In this document: positions 25,293-33,800 of the stretch, one piece after another
Numbering within the stretch: the stretch's first letter is position 1
Layout of the letters: each line of letters starts with the position of its first letter
Origin: Promineifilum sp019695075
Lineage (GTDB): Bacteria; Chloroflexota; Anaerolineae; Promineifilales; Promineifilaceae
Direction of reading: 5' to 3'
Assembly: GCA_026129185.1 (NCBI GenBank)
Contig: JAHCIO010000015.1
Span: forward strand, 1 to 64,000
DNA length: 64,000 nucleotides
Notes under the pieces: generated by a model
The model's database searches: none
What the model was told of the DNA's origin: nothing
The model's input: the letters and a program-made list of their open reading frames with translations, nothing else
Position numbers and translations under genes: made by a program

Positions 25293-26758
25293 GGTGTTGG
25301 CCCGGCAAACGACACAAAGAACGGCGGCGGTTGCAGAACGTCGAGGCAGGCGGCGTCGAGCGCGGCCGGGTCGGTGGCGCGCACGAACTCGGCCACCAGA
25401 CTGGGCATGCAGCCGACACCGACGACGCCGTGGCCGAAGCCGGGCACAACGATGTGACGGCTATTGCTCAGCCCGGCGGCGACCTGCGCGGCATACTCCG
25501 GCGGCGTCACCGGGTCGGCCCCGCCGGATAGCAGCAGCGTCGGGATGTCGCTTTGCAGCGGATCGCGGAAGTCGGCGGCGATCTCCGCCCGCGGCCAGTT
25601 GGCGCAAATGGTCTGGAAGCGCGTGGCGAAGTCGCCGAAGCTCGTCCCGGCGCGGATGCTCTCGGCCTCGGCCGGGTCGATCAGCGGCGCGTCTTCCGAG
25701 CAGGCGACGGCGTAGAGCAAACCGGGATAGAGGCCGGCGCTGGACGAGATGGCCAACCCCTGCACGATGAGGGGCGCGTAGTCGCCCGTCTCGTGCGCGT
25801 GGTGGACCAGCAGCGGCAGCAGCCCCTGGAACTCGGCGCTGTAGAGGCTGTTGAAGACCAGTTGCGAGAGGAAGTCGCGGTCTAGCTGGAACTCCAGCGG
25901 CTTGTTCGACAGCGGGTCGGCCACGGTGACCGGCTGCGGCGTCGCCAGTTGGGCCAGCACGGCCTCATACTCGGCGCGGAAATTGGGGAAGGCTTCGTTG
26001 CAGTCGGCGTCGGCGGCGCAGCGGTCGAAGAGCAGGTCGAGCGCGCGCTGGCCGTCCTGGGGCATTTGCAGGAAAAGTACCAGCTCCGGCCCGGCCACGG
26101 AATCGAGGACGACGCTGCGGACGCGCTCCGGGAAGCGGCGCATGTAGGTCAGGGCCGCGCGCGTGCCGTAGGACGCGCCGTAGAGGTTGATGGTGTCGTA
26201 GTCCAGCGCCGCGCGCACGTCGTCGAGGTCGGCCACAAAGTCGTCGGTGGTGTAGAGGCTCAGGTCGGCCCGCTCGGCCAAATCCACGCGGCACTGGTCG
26301 AGCAAGGCGATCTGCTGCTCATCGGGCAGGTCGGCCGGCAGGGTCTCGTCTTCCAGCACTTCGCAGTTCAGGCCGTTCGATTCGCCCGTGCCGCGCTGAT
26401 CGACGAGGACGATGTCGCGGTTGCGGTTGACGTCGGCGAAGACCGAGAGCGCCAGAGGGAAGGTTTCGACGGCCGCCTGGCCGGGGCCGCCGGCCAGCAG
26501 GAAGAGCGGGTCGTCCTCGACGACGTTGCTGCTGCCGGTGGCCGGCACGACGGCAATGTTGAGGGCGATCTGGCGGCCGGCGGCCGCGGCGCGATCTTCG
26601 TAGACGAGCAGCTCGCCGCATTGGGCCATGACGCCGCCGTTCAGGCGGCAGGTCGCCAGCGGAATCGCCGGCTGCCGCGCCTCGTCTTGCCCGCCGATCG
26701 CGCAGGCAGTCAGGGCCAGGGCTAATAAGAGGATGGGGAAAAGACGGGTATGCTTCAT
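25289..26758 (-). CDS. Lipoprotein alpha/beta hydrolase (tripeptidyl aminopeptidase-like)
   Basis: 489 residues from ATG 26758. The N-terminus is a lipoprotein signal peptide with LALTAC (lipobox Cys about residue 18). The alpha/beta-hydrolase fold has FLLAGGPGQAA (oxyanion region), DIVLVDQRGTGESNGLNC, nucleophile elbow LYGASYGTR (Ser), then the TAP-like C-terminal domain with Asp in SGGADPVTPP and His in VPGFGHGVVG. This is the S33/TAP-type proline or tripeptidyl aminopeptidase family. It works outside the membrane. The upstream ORF extension is not credible. Confidence 0.9.
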   Translation of the reverse strand: MKHTRLFPILLLALALTACAIGGQDEARQPAIPLATCRLNGGVMAQCGELLVYEDRAAAAGRQIALNIAVVPATGSSNVVEDDPLFLLAGGPGQAAVETFPLALSVFADVNRNRDIVLVDQRGTGESNGLNCEVLEDETLPADLPDEQQIALLDQCRVDLAERADLSLYTTDDFVADLDDVRAALDYDTINLYGASYGTRAALTYMRRFPERVRSVVLDSVAGPELVLFLQMPQDGQRALDLLFDRCAADADCNEAFPNFRAEYEAVLAQLATPQPVTVADPLSNKPLEFQLDRDFLSQLVFNSLYSAEFQGLLPLLVHHAHETGDYAPLIVQGLAISSSAGLYPGLLYAVACSEDAPLIDPAEAESIRAGTSFGDFATRFQTICANWPRAEIAADFRDPLQSDIPTLLLSGGADPVTPPEYAAQVAAGLSNSRHIVVPGFGHGVVGVGCMPSLVAEFVRATDPAALDAACLDVLQPPPFFVSFAGPTP

Positions 26759-26965
26759 GAGTGGGTTGGGGTGCCGGCAACAAGGAGGCGGGGCCGACAG
26801 CGCTCTGGATTGTAACATAGCTTTCGGGCGCGCCAAGCGCCCCGGCAACCCTAACGCTTGCTGAGAACCGTTGCCCGCGCCGTGGGGCAAGCGCTGCCCG
26901 GTTGCGGACGCCCGTGGTAAGATTACTGTGGCCGGAACGCCCGGCCCGGAGACGCCAGACTCGTC

Positions 26966-28585
26966 ATGACCAAGGGACTTTTCAATGCCATTCAGCACTC
27001 GCCCGCCCTGGCAACAGGCCGGGTAAAAATCCTATTGGCCGCCACGCTCCTGCTTATCCTCCTGCTGGCCGGCCCGCTGGTGGCTCGCGGCGGCAACGAC
27101 CTGTTCTTGCCGCGGGCGGCGCGAGCGGGCGCGCCGCCCGTGCCCGCCCTGCGCAGCCGCGCGGTGGATATCAACTGGGCCGCCCTGTCGCCCGACGCGG
27201 AGGAGATCCGGCTCAACCCGTTCGAGGGGCTGACACTGACGGCGACACGGCTGCGCGTTGATCGGCCGGTCGGCGGCGGCTACGTCTGGGTCGGCCGGTT
27301 GGTCGGCGAGGTGGGCAGCCACGTCACCCTGTCGGTGCTGCATGGCGTGGTGGCCGGCAGCGTCTTCCAGCAGGGGCGCGAGTGGCTGGTCATTCGCCCC
27401 GGCGCGGCCGGTGGGCACGTGGTCTATGAGCTGGACCCGGCGGCGCGCGAGCCGGGCGGCGACGACGTGCTCTTCCCGCCCTCCGGCGCGGCGTCCGCGC
27501 CGGAGGACGCGCCAGCCGCGGCCGTCTGCCAGGACGACGGCACAGTCATCGACGTGCTCGTGGCCTACACGGCCGCGGCCAGCGCCGAGAACGGCGGCGA
27601 CGACGCGCTGACGGCGCTCATCAACCAGCGCATCAGCGACATGAACACGGCCAATGAATTCAGCGCCGCGCCGTTCACCTGGCGGTTGGTGGGCACACTG
27701 GCGGTGGACTACGCCGAGTCGGGCAACATCTCGGCTGACCTGGGCGCGCTCACGGCCCCGGCCGATGGACGGATGGATGAGGTTCACGCCGCGCGCGACG
27801 CGGCCCTGGCCGATCTGGTCGCCCTGATGGTCTCAGAGGGCAACGGCAATATGTGCGGCCTGGCCTACCAGATGATGACCCTGAGCAGCGATTTCGCCGA
27901 CGACGCCTTCGGCGTGGTCGCGCTGGACTACCCCGGCGACTACGTCTGTAGCTCGCTAACGCTGGCCCACGAACTGGGCCACAACCTCGGTAACGCCCAC
28001 GACCGGGCGCACCACGCCGGCAGCACCCTCTTTCCTTACTCCTACGGCTACCAGTCGCCCAACGGCACGTTCCGCGACATCATGTCCTACGACTGCCCCG
28101 GCGGCTGCCCGCGCCTCAACTTCTGGGCCAACCCGGACGTCTGGTATCTGGGCGAGCCGACGGGCGTCGATTACGACACCGACCCGGCCAATGCCGCCGA
28201 CCTCGTCCGCTCGATGAACGAGGCCCGGCTGACGGCGGCCAACTTCCGCAATACCTGTGCCCCGCCGACGGCCACCGCGACAGCGACGCCGACCGACACG
28301 GCCACCCCCAGCGCGACGCCGACCGCGTCCTCGACGCCGACCGCGTCTCTGACGCCGACCGCGTCACCCACGGCCACGCAAACGTCAACGGCATCGCCCA
28401 CGGGCACGCCGACGCCGACGCCGACCCTGACGGCGACGCCGACCGTAACGCGGACGCCGACGCCGACGGCGACGCCGACCATCACCGCCACGCCGCGCCC
28501 GACGCGCCGGCCGACGCGCACGCCGCGCCCCTCGCCCACGCCGGAGACGTGGCGCGCCTTCGCCCCGACGATCCTGGGGCGGTAG
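26966..28585 (+). CDS. Secreted zinc metallopeptidase with Thr/Pro tail
   Basis: 539 residues. A membrane/signal segment lies at about residues 22-41. The catalytic domain (about 190-430) carries the metzincin site HELGHNLGNAHD, where three His and the general-base Glu are visible, and a Met-turn in FRDIMSYDCPGG. Overall it resembles the peptidyl-Asp metallopeptidase/reprolysin-like group. Residues from about 432 are degenerate Thr-Pro repeats (TATPT, TASPT) encoded by a CCGACG-type tandem. It ends WRAFAPTILGR, which recalls the short aromatic-Leu-Pro C-terminal motifs of Chloroflexota secreted proteins (from memory, not verified). Confidence 0.88.
   Translation: MTKGLFNAIQHSPALATGRVKILLAATLLLILLLAGPLVARGGNDLFLPRAARAGAPPVPALRSRAVDINWAALSPDAEEIRLNPFEGLTLTATRLRVDRPVGGGYVWVGRLVGEVGSHVTLSVLHGVVAGSVFQQGREWLVIRPGAAGGHVVYELDPAAREPGGDDVLFPPSGAASAPEDAPAAAVCQDDGTVIDVLVAYTAAASAENGGDDALTALINQRISDMNTANEFSAAPFTWRLVGTLAVDYAESGNISADLGALTAPADGRMDEVHAARDAALADLVALMVSEGNGNMCGLAYQMMTLSSDFADDAFGVVALDYPGDYVCSSLTLAHELGHNLGNAHDRAHHAGSTLFPYSYGYQSPNGTFRDIMSYDCPGGCPRLNFWANPDVWYLGEPTGVDYDTDPANAADLVRSMNEARLTAANFRNTCAPPTATATATPTDTATPSATPTASSTPTASLTPTASPTATQTSTASPTGTPTPTPTLTATPTVTRTPTPTATPTITATPRPTRRPTRTPRPSPTPETWRAFAPTILGR
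28256..28550 (+). repeat. Coding tandem array for a Thr/Pro linker
   Basis: Degenerate units such as ACGCCGACC and GCGACGCCGACC repeat through the 3' part of the metallopeptidase gene and encode a rigid, probably glycosylated linker. A similar but separate Thr/Pro/Glu linker ends the pullulanase gene. Confidence 0.8.
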
Positions 28586-28594
28586 CCGGCGCGT

Positions 28595-31500
28595 CTAGGG
28601 CCGCGCCGGCAAGGGGCGTTGCCCGGCGCCGGCGCTGAGATACTCGCGGCGCAGCGATTCGTCGCTCATGCGCGCGGCGATACCCTCGGCCGTGGCCTCG
28701 GCCGCGGCTTGCTGCCGCCCGGCTTCGGCGTCGCGGCCCAGGGCGCGCAGGGACGTGGACGTTGCCGCCTGCGCCTGTCGCCGCAGCGGGGCCATGCCCA
28801 GCGCCGCGGCGGCCGTTGTGGCGATCTCGAACTGGGCCAGGGCGGCCTCGTGCGCGCCGCCGGCGGCCAGCACCCGCCCGTAGCTGAGGCGCACCAGGGG
28901 CGCGCGGTGGCGCATGGCGTATTGCTCGACCAGGGCGCAGGCCTCCTCGGCCAGACGGACAGCCTCGGCCTGGTCGCCCCGGCGCGCGCTGACCAGCGCC
29001 GCCCCGGCCAGGTAGCGCGGCCGTTCCATGTTGATCATCATCGACGGCGCGCTCAGCCCCCGCGCGAACATCTCGCCGGCCACCTCGTCGTCGCCCAGTG
29101 TCAGGGCGCACCAGCCCAGGTCGGCCCAGGCGATGCCGCCGCCGATCGCGCCGATGGGGTTGTCCAGCAGCGCCAGGGCATGGCGGTGCAGCTGGGCCAC
29201 GTTGTCAGTGAGGCGGGGCGTGATTTCCAGGTAGATCGTGCCAAGCTCGCTGAGGGCGTGAACCATGTAGAAGGGCAGGAAGTCTTCCAGCGGCGTGGCC
29301 GCCTCCATTGAGCCTTGCCCGGCGGCCAGCGCCGCCTCGTAGTTGCCCCGCAGACGATGGATGTCGGCCGTCAGCAACAAGCCCGTGGTGATGCCATCGA
29401 GCAAACCCACGCGCCGCGCCAGGTGCAGCCCGTCGGCGATCATGCTCATCGCCCGGTCGAATTCGCCGTCGCGGATCAGGATGAGCGGATAAATGAAGGT
29501 TTGCAGGTCGATCTCGCGCGGGCGGTCGCTGATGCGCTGCGCCAGGGCCAGCGCTTCTTCGGCCGTGGCCCGCGCCTCTTCATATTGGTTCAGGAAGACC
29601 TGGCTCTGGGCGGTGTGGGCCAGGGCGACCGACAGGGTGAAGTCGTTGCCGGCCTTGAGGCTGCTGCTGACGACGGTGTTCATGTGGCCGAGGACGCCCT
29701 CGAAGTCGGCGGCGATGACGCACATCTGGCAGCGGATGACGCCCAGTTCGGCCTGGCCTTCGGCGTCGGTCTCCTCGACCAGTTCCTCGGCGCGGCTCAA
29801 ATAGCTCTCGGCCTGGTCGAAACGTCCCATCATCAGCGCCAGCAGGCCACCGAGCTTGTTGAGCGCGGAAACAGTCATGGGCCGGTCGCCGCGCGCTTCG
29901 GCCGCGGCCAACATGCGCTGGTAGGTCGCCTGGGCCGGGCGCGGGTCGGCGCTCAGGCTCTGTAGGCCGGCCAGGCCCTCATAGGCCGCCCGCACCGTGG
30001 CCAGGTCGCCGACCTGCTCGTTCTCGATGACCCGGCTGAAGAAGTCGATGGCCTCCTGGGCGGCGTAGGCAGCGGCGGCGGCCTGCCCGGCGCGCACCAG
30101 GAACGGCAGCGCCGCGCCCGGCTGCCGCGCCTCCAGGTAGTGGCGCGCGATCTCGGCCGCCTCGTCGGGCGCGCGCCGGCGCAGGACATCGGCGGCCATC
30201 TGGTGCAGATGCCGCCGCCGGCTCATCAGCAGCGACTCATAGGCCGCGTCCTGGGTCAGGGCGTGGCGGAAGACGTAGCGCCGCTCCGGCCCGGCCGTTG
30301 CCTCGCGGATCAGGTCGCGGCGCTGCAAGATGGCCAGGCTCTCATCCAGCGCCGCCCCCTGCCCGGCGATCTCGGCCAGGACGGCATAGGTAAACTCGCG
30401 CCCCAGCACGGCCGCGGCCTGGGCCGTCTGGCGCGCGGCGTCGTCGAGCCGGTCGAGGCGGGCGGTGATGACGCCGACGAGCGTGTCGGGCACGCGCAGC
30501 GAGATGACCTCGCGCGTCGCCCGCCAGTGATCGCCCTGGCGCACCACCAGGCCGGCGTCCAGCAGCGAGCGGATGACCTCTTCAAGGAAGAAGGGGTTGC
30601 CCTCCGACTTGTCGAGGATGAGCTGGCGCACGCGTTCCGGCAGGTCCTCGATGGCCAGCAGGTTGCGCACCAGCGCGCGCGAATCGGCCTCGGCCAGCGG
30701 TTGCAGGCGCACGGGCGTGAAGCGGTGGCCGTAGTCGCGGGCCGCGGCCTCGTAGAGTTGCCAGGAGGCGTCCTGGGGCCGCGGGCGCAGGGCCAGCAGC
30801 AACAGCAGCGGCGCGCGGTCGGTGACGGGCATCAGGGCGTGCAGCAATTCCAGCGAGGTCGGGTCGGCCCAATGCACGTCGTCGAGGTAGAGGACGGTCG
30901 GCCGCGCCCCGGCCAGCGCCTCCAGCCAGCCGACGACGGCCCCGAACACCAGGCCGCGCAACATGGGCGGCGGCAAGTAGCGGATGCGCTCCTCCTCGGC
31001 CGCGGGCACGGGCAGGCCCATCGCCTGGGCCACGAACGGCGCGGTCTCCTCGCCCCGACCGGGCAGCAGGGCGTCGATGGCGTCGCACAGGCGGGCATAG
31101 CCCGCGGCGGGGTCGCCGCCTTCGGCCAGGCCGGCGGCGGCCGGCAGCGCCCGCTGGAAGGGGGCGAAGGGCGCGGCCGTCTCGAACGACAGCGACTTGC
31201 CCTCCAGCCACAGCGAGCGGCCGGCGGCGGCGTCCTGGCGCGCTTCGGCCACCAGCCGCGACTTGCCCAGCCCGGCCTCGCCGGCGATGGTGACGATGCC
31301 GCCGCGCCCCGCGCTGACGGCGGTCAGCGCGGCGACGACCTGGCCCAGTTCCGCCTCGCGGCCGACCAGCGGCGAGCTGAGGCCGGCCAGACCGCGTGTG
31401 GCGCCGGGCGCGGCCCGCCGGCCCAGCACGCGGTAGGCCGTCATCGGCTCGGCCCGGCCCTTGACCTCCAGGTTGGCGATCGTCTCGAAATCGAACAGCG

Positions 31501-32272
31501 GCGCGACAAGCTTGTAGGTCGCCGGAGCGATCTGCACCGTGCCCGGCTGAGCCGTCTGCTCCATACGCGCGGCGATGTTGATGGCGTCGCCGAGGGCGGA
31601 GTACTCCATGCGCAGGTCAGAGCCGACCGCGCCGACGACGACCAGGCCGGTGTTGACGCCGACACGCACGTCCAGGTCTAGCCCCCACTGGCGTTGCACT
31701 GCCTCGCGGTAGTGGCCGATGCCCGCCAGAATCTCCAGCCCGGCCAGGACGGCGCGTTGCGGGTCGTCCTCGTGGGCAATGGGCGCGCCGAAGAAGGCCA
31801 GCAAGCCATCGCCCATCAGCCGGGCGACAGTGCCTTCGTAGCGGTAGATGGGGCCGATCATCGGTTCGAACGCGCCGTTGATGATCTCGGCCCACTCTTC
31901 GGGGTCGAAGCGGGCGGCGGCGGCCGTGGAACCTTTGACGTCGCAGAAGAGCATGGTGACAACGCGCCGCTCGCCGAGCATCTCGCCTGTGGCCCGCGCC
32001 TGGCTGAGCTTCTGCGCCAGCTCGCGGGGCATGAAGCGGTCGAGCGGCGCGACCGGCGAGGCAGCGGGCGGCGCGGCGGCCGCTGCCTCCGTCGCCGGTG
32101 GCGCGGAGGCAGCGCCGCCGGTGAGCCGGTGGCCGCAGTTGAGGCAGAATTTGGCGTCGGCCGGCAGTTCCGTGCCACAGGCGGGGCAGATCTGTGCCAG
32201 CTTTGTGCCGCAGTTAAGACAGAACTTCGCCCCGTCGGGGTTGGTCGTTCCACAGTTCGCGCAGTTGGTCAT
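28595..32272 (-). CDS. Zinc-ribbon / class III cyclase / AAA STAND / TPR regulator
   Basis: 1225 residues from ATG 32272, 8 bases after AAGGAG. Residues 1-50 hold two zinc ribbons (CANCGTTNPDGAKFCLNCG and CPACGTELPADAKFCLNCG). Residues 95-300 are a class III cyclase domain (VVTMLFCDVKGST, LMGDGLLAFFG, LGDAINIAARM). Then comes an AAA module with P-loop TIAGEAGLGKSRLV and Walker B VLYLDDVHWAD, and C-terminal TPR-like repeats. This architecture is common in Chloroflexota and Actinobacteria for signalling proteins. Ligand and output are unknown. It converges with the metallopeptidase gene 9 bp away. Confidence 0.9.
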   Translation of the reverse strand: MTNCANCGTTNPDGAKFCLNCGTKLAQICPACGTELPADAKFCLNCGHRLTGGAASAPPATEAAAAAPPAASPVAPLDRFMPRELAQKLSQARATGEMLGERRVVTMLFCDVKGSTAAAARFDPEEWAEIINGAFEPMIGPIYRYEGTVARLMGDGLLAFFGAPIAHEDDPQRAVLAGLEILAGIGHYREAVQRQWGLDLDVRVGVNTGLVVVGAVGSDLRMEYSALGDAINIAARMEQTAQPGTVQIAPATYKLVAPLFDFETIANLEVKGRAEPMTAYRVLGRRAAPGATRGLAGLSSPLVGREAELGQVVAALTAVSAGRGGIVTIAGEAGLGKSRLVAEARQDAAAGRSLWLEGKSLSFETAAPFAPFQRALPAAAGLAEGGDPAAGYARLCDAIDALLPGRGEETAPFVAQAMGLPVPAAEEERIRYLPPPMLRGLVFGAVVGWLEALAGARPTVLYLDDVHWADPTSLELLHALMPVTDRAPLLLLLALRPRPQDASWQLYEAAARDYGHRFTPVRLQPLAEADSRALVRNLLAIEDLPERVRQLILDKSEGNPFFLEEVIRSLLDAGLVVRQGDHWRATREVISLRVPDTLVGVITARLDRLDDAARQTAQAAAVLGREFTYAVLAEIAGQGAALDESLAILQRRDLIREATAGPERRYVFRHALTQDAAYESLLMSRRRHLHQMAADVLRRRAPDEAAEIARHYLEARQPGAALPFLVRAGQAAAAAYAAQEAIDFFSRVIENEQVGDLATVRAAYEGLAGLQSLSADPRPAQATYQRMLAAAEARGDRPMTVSALNKLGGLLALMMGRFDQAESYLSRAEELVEETDAEGQAELGVIRCQMCVIAADFEGVLGHMNTVVSSSLKAGNDFTLSVALAHTAQSQVFLNQYEEARATAEEALALAQRISDRPREIDLQTFIYPLILIRDGEFDRAMSMIADGLHLARRVGLLDGITTGLLLTADIHRLRGNYEAALAAGQGSMEAATPLEDFLPFYMVHALSELGTIYLEITPRLTDNVAQLHRHALALLDNPIGAIGGGIAWADLGWCALTLGDDEVAGEMFARGLSAPSMMINMERPRYLAGAALVSARRGDQAEAVRLAEEACALVEQYAMRHRAPLVRLSYGRVLAAGGAHEAALAQFEIATTAAAALGMAPLRRQAQAATSTSLRALGRDAEAGRQQAAAEATAEGIAARMSDESLRREYLSAGAGQRPLPARP

Positions 32273-32310
32273 CCGACACACTCCTTCATTGCCTGCTCCT
32301 CATCCACATA

Positions 32311-32404
32311 TCGTGGCGCGATTCTCCGAATCGCTGGCCAGTCGTGGCGCGATTCTCCGAATCGCAGGCCGGTCAGAAGCGCGATTCTGGAGAATCGCGC
32401 CACA
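32311..32404. repeat. GGCGCGATTCTCCGAATCGC repeat cluster
   Basis: Two direct copies of a unit containing GGCGCGATTCTCCGAATCGC (itself palindromic), followed by one inverted copy ending GGAGAATCGCGCCAC. It lies upstream of the zinc-ribbon cyclase gene and could affect its transcription. Confidence 0.8.
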
Positions 32405-32488
32405 TTGGACGCATTGTAGAACCGCCTGCCAGGCCATGACAGGCCATTTGTTGCTCAGATAGTGACCAGAAATGAGAGGCGACGAAAA

Positions 32489-32525
32489 ATGACACGGACT
32501 CCCCCGCCGGGGGAGTCCGTGTCAT
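32489..32525 (-). terminator. Strong intrinsic terminator
   Basis: A perfect 18-bp stem (ATGACACGGACTCCCCCG) with a single-base centre. Reading the minus strand, the stem is followed by TTTTTC, as expected for Rho-independent termination of the 33532-32574 operon. Confidence 0.85.
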
Positions 32526-32573
32526 CTGTCAACGGTGTGGTAGGTGTGGTGGGTGTAATCGGGTTCTATCGGC

Positions 32574-32987
32574 TTACAGGAACTCGTTGGGCGCCATTTC
32601 CTCTTTGCCCGGCGGCATGGCCGCTTTGGCCAGCTTGCGGCGGGTCGTGGCCTGAGTGGCCTGGCGGGCGAGCCAGCCGAGCAGGGCCACGCCGGCGACG
32701 ACGGCGGCGATGATGCCCAGGTTGCGACCCATGCTCATCAGGCTGCCCGTCCAGTCGCGCGCGCCCTCGCCGCCGCGGAAGTCGCCGCCGCCGAACTCGC
32801 CGCCCCGCTCCGGGCGCTGGCCGGCGGCGAAGTCGCCATCGAAATCGGCCGGCGCGCCGGCGGGCCGCTCGCCGGGGCCGCCGGCCGTCAGGCTACTCAG
32901 CGCGCCATTCTTCTCCAGGGCCAGTGTGCCCCCGACGACCAGCAGGGCCGCCGCCAGAATCACGACGATCTTGCCTAGCAGCTTCAT
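32574..32987 (-). CDS. Gly/Arg-rich membrane protein of DUF4405 operon
   Basis: 137 residues. Helix or signal anchor at 5-23, then a Gly/Asp/Arg-rich segment (EFGGGDFRGGEGARD), a second helix at about 88-106, and a basic tail. No family recognised. Its ATG overlaps the stop of the upstream DUF4405-like gene as ATGA and a strong terminator follows at 32489-32525, so the two form a closed two-gene operon. The role is probably linked to the membrane cytochrome-like partner. Confidence 0.7.
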   Translation of the reverse strand: MKLLGKIVVILAAALLVVGGTLALEKNGALSSLTAGGPGERPAGAPADFDGDFAAGQRPERGGEFGGGDFRGGEGARDWTGSLMSMGRNLGIIAAVVAGVALLGWLARQATQATTRRKLAKAAMPPGKEEMAPNEFL

Positions 32988-33532
32988 GATTGCGCTTCCT
33001 CCAGGGTGGGCAGCGACAGCGCCACGGCCGGTTGTTCGCGCCGTTGCTGGCGGAACGGGCGCAGCAGCGGCTGGACGACGTAGCGGTTGGTGGTGTTCAG
33101 AATCCAGCGCCAGTGCAGGGCCACGTGCAGGGCCAGCAGGTAGAGCGCCCAGTCGGCGGTCAGCATGTGCAGCCGCTCGAAGGCGCGCCCCTCGCCCAAC
33201 TGGATGCCCAGCGCGGGCAGCGCCGTCTCGGAGATCATCAGCCCGGTGAAGACGAGCACGGTCATATTAATGAAGAACAGGGCATTCAGAATGTAATTGA
33301 TGCGCGTGCTGCCGGGCAGGCGGCCGATGAACCGCTTCGTCGTCGCCACCAGCCATTTCCAGTGCAGCACCAGGTGGGTGACGATGGCCGCGCCAAAGGC
33401 GATGCCCAACCATTCGTGGATGGCCATCCCCGTCAGGCGCGGTTCCAGCGCGATCAGGAAGGCCACAAAGATGGCGATATCAACCAGGAAATTGGTTTTG
33501 ACCGGACTGGTCTTTTTGGTTTGCGTTGTCAT
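32984..33532 (-). CDS. DUF4405-like four-helix membrane protein (cytochrome b561 type)
   Basis: 182 residues from ATG 33532. Four hydrophobic helices, with His residues placed as in b-type cytochromes: IHEWLGIAFGAAIVTHLVLHWKWL, then LHMLTADWALYLLALHVALHWRWIL. Paired His on two helices suggest two haem b. It is probably a membrane electron carrier. The start is chosen because GAGG lies 9 bases upstream. That ribosome site is inside a perfect hairpin at 33535-33575. Confidence 0.8.
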   Translation of the reverse strand: MTTQTKKTSPVKTNFLVDIAIFVAFLIALEPRLTGMAIHEWLGIAFGAAIVTHLVLHWKWLVATTKRFIGRLPGSTRINYILNALFFINMTVLVFTGLMISETALPALGIQLGEGRAFERLHMLTADWALYLLALHVALHWRWILNTTNRYVVQPLLRPFRQQRREQPAVALSLPTLEEAQS

Positions 33533-33534
33533 GT

Positions 33535-33575
33535 CTATCATCCTCGCTTTCTTGACTCAACTTCGAGGATGATAG
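33535..33575 (-). promoter_or_regulatory. Perfect hairpin masking the ribosome site of the DUF4405 gene
   Basis: Arms CTATCATCCTCG (33564-33575 read on minus) and CGAGGATGATAG (33535-33546 read on minus) are perfectly complementary over 12 bp with a 17-base loop. The 3' arm contains the GAGG ribosome site and ends 2 bases before ATG 33532. It could control translation or be a repressor operator. Confidence 0.65.
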
Positions 33576-33665
33576 CGTCCGGTTATTCAGGACTTATGAA
33601 GACAATGTTACGTTCGTGTATAGGTCTAACCAGTGAGCGGCCAGGCTATTGCCAGGTCAATCGGA

Positions 33666-33766
33666 GCTCACGCCAAGTCGCCAAGGGGCAAAAGGCGCAA
33701 AGAAGACACGGTCGATGATCGAGCTTCTTCTTTGCGCCTTGGCTACCTTTGCGGCTTTGCGTGAGC
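33666..33766. repeat. CACGCCAAG octad hairpin, copy 1
   Basis: Units of about 8 bp (CGCCAAGT, CGCCAAGG, GCAAAGAA) followed by the inverted set (CTTTGCGCCTTGGC, CTTTGCGGCTTTGCGTGAG). It lies between the divergently placed DUF4405 operon and the 3' end of the peroxidase gene. Confidence 0.88.
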
Positions 33767-33800
33767 GCTTCTTCCGACTTCGCAATGCATCTGGGTGGTT

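Noticed and set aside
30140..31681. Long plus-strand ORF (513 codons)
   Set aside because: Antisense of the cyclase-AAA-TPR gene; Gly/Arg/Gln-rich without domains.
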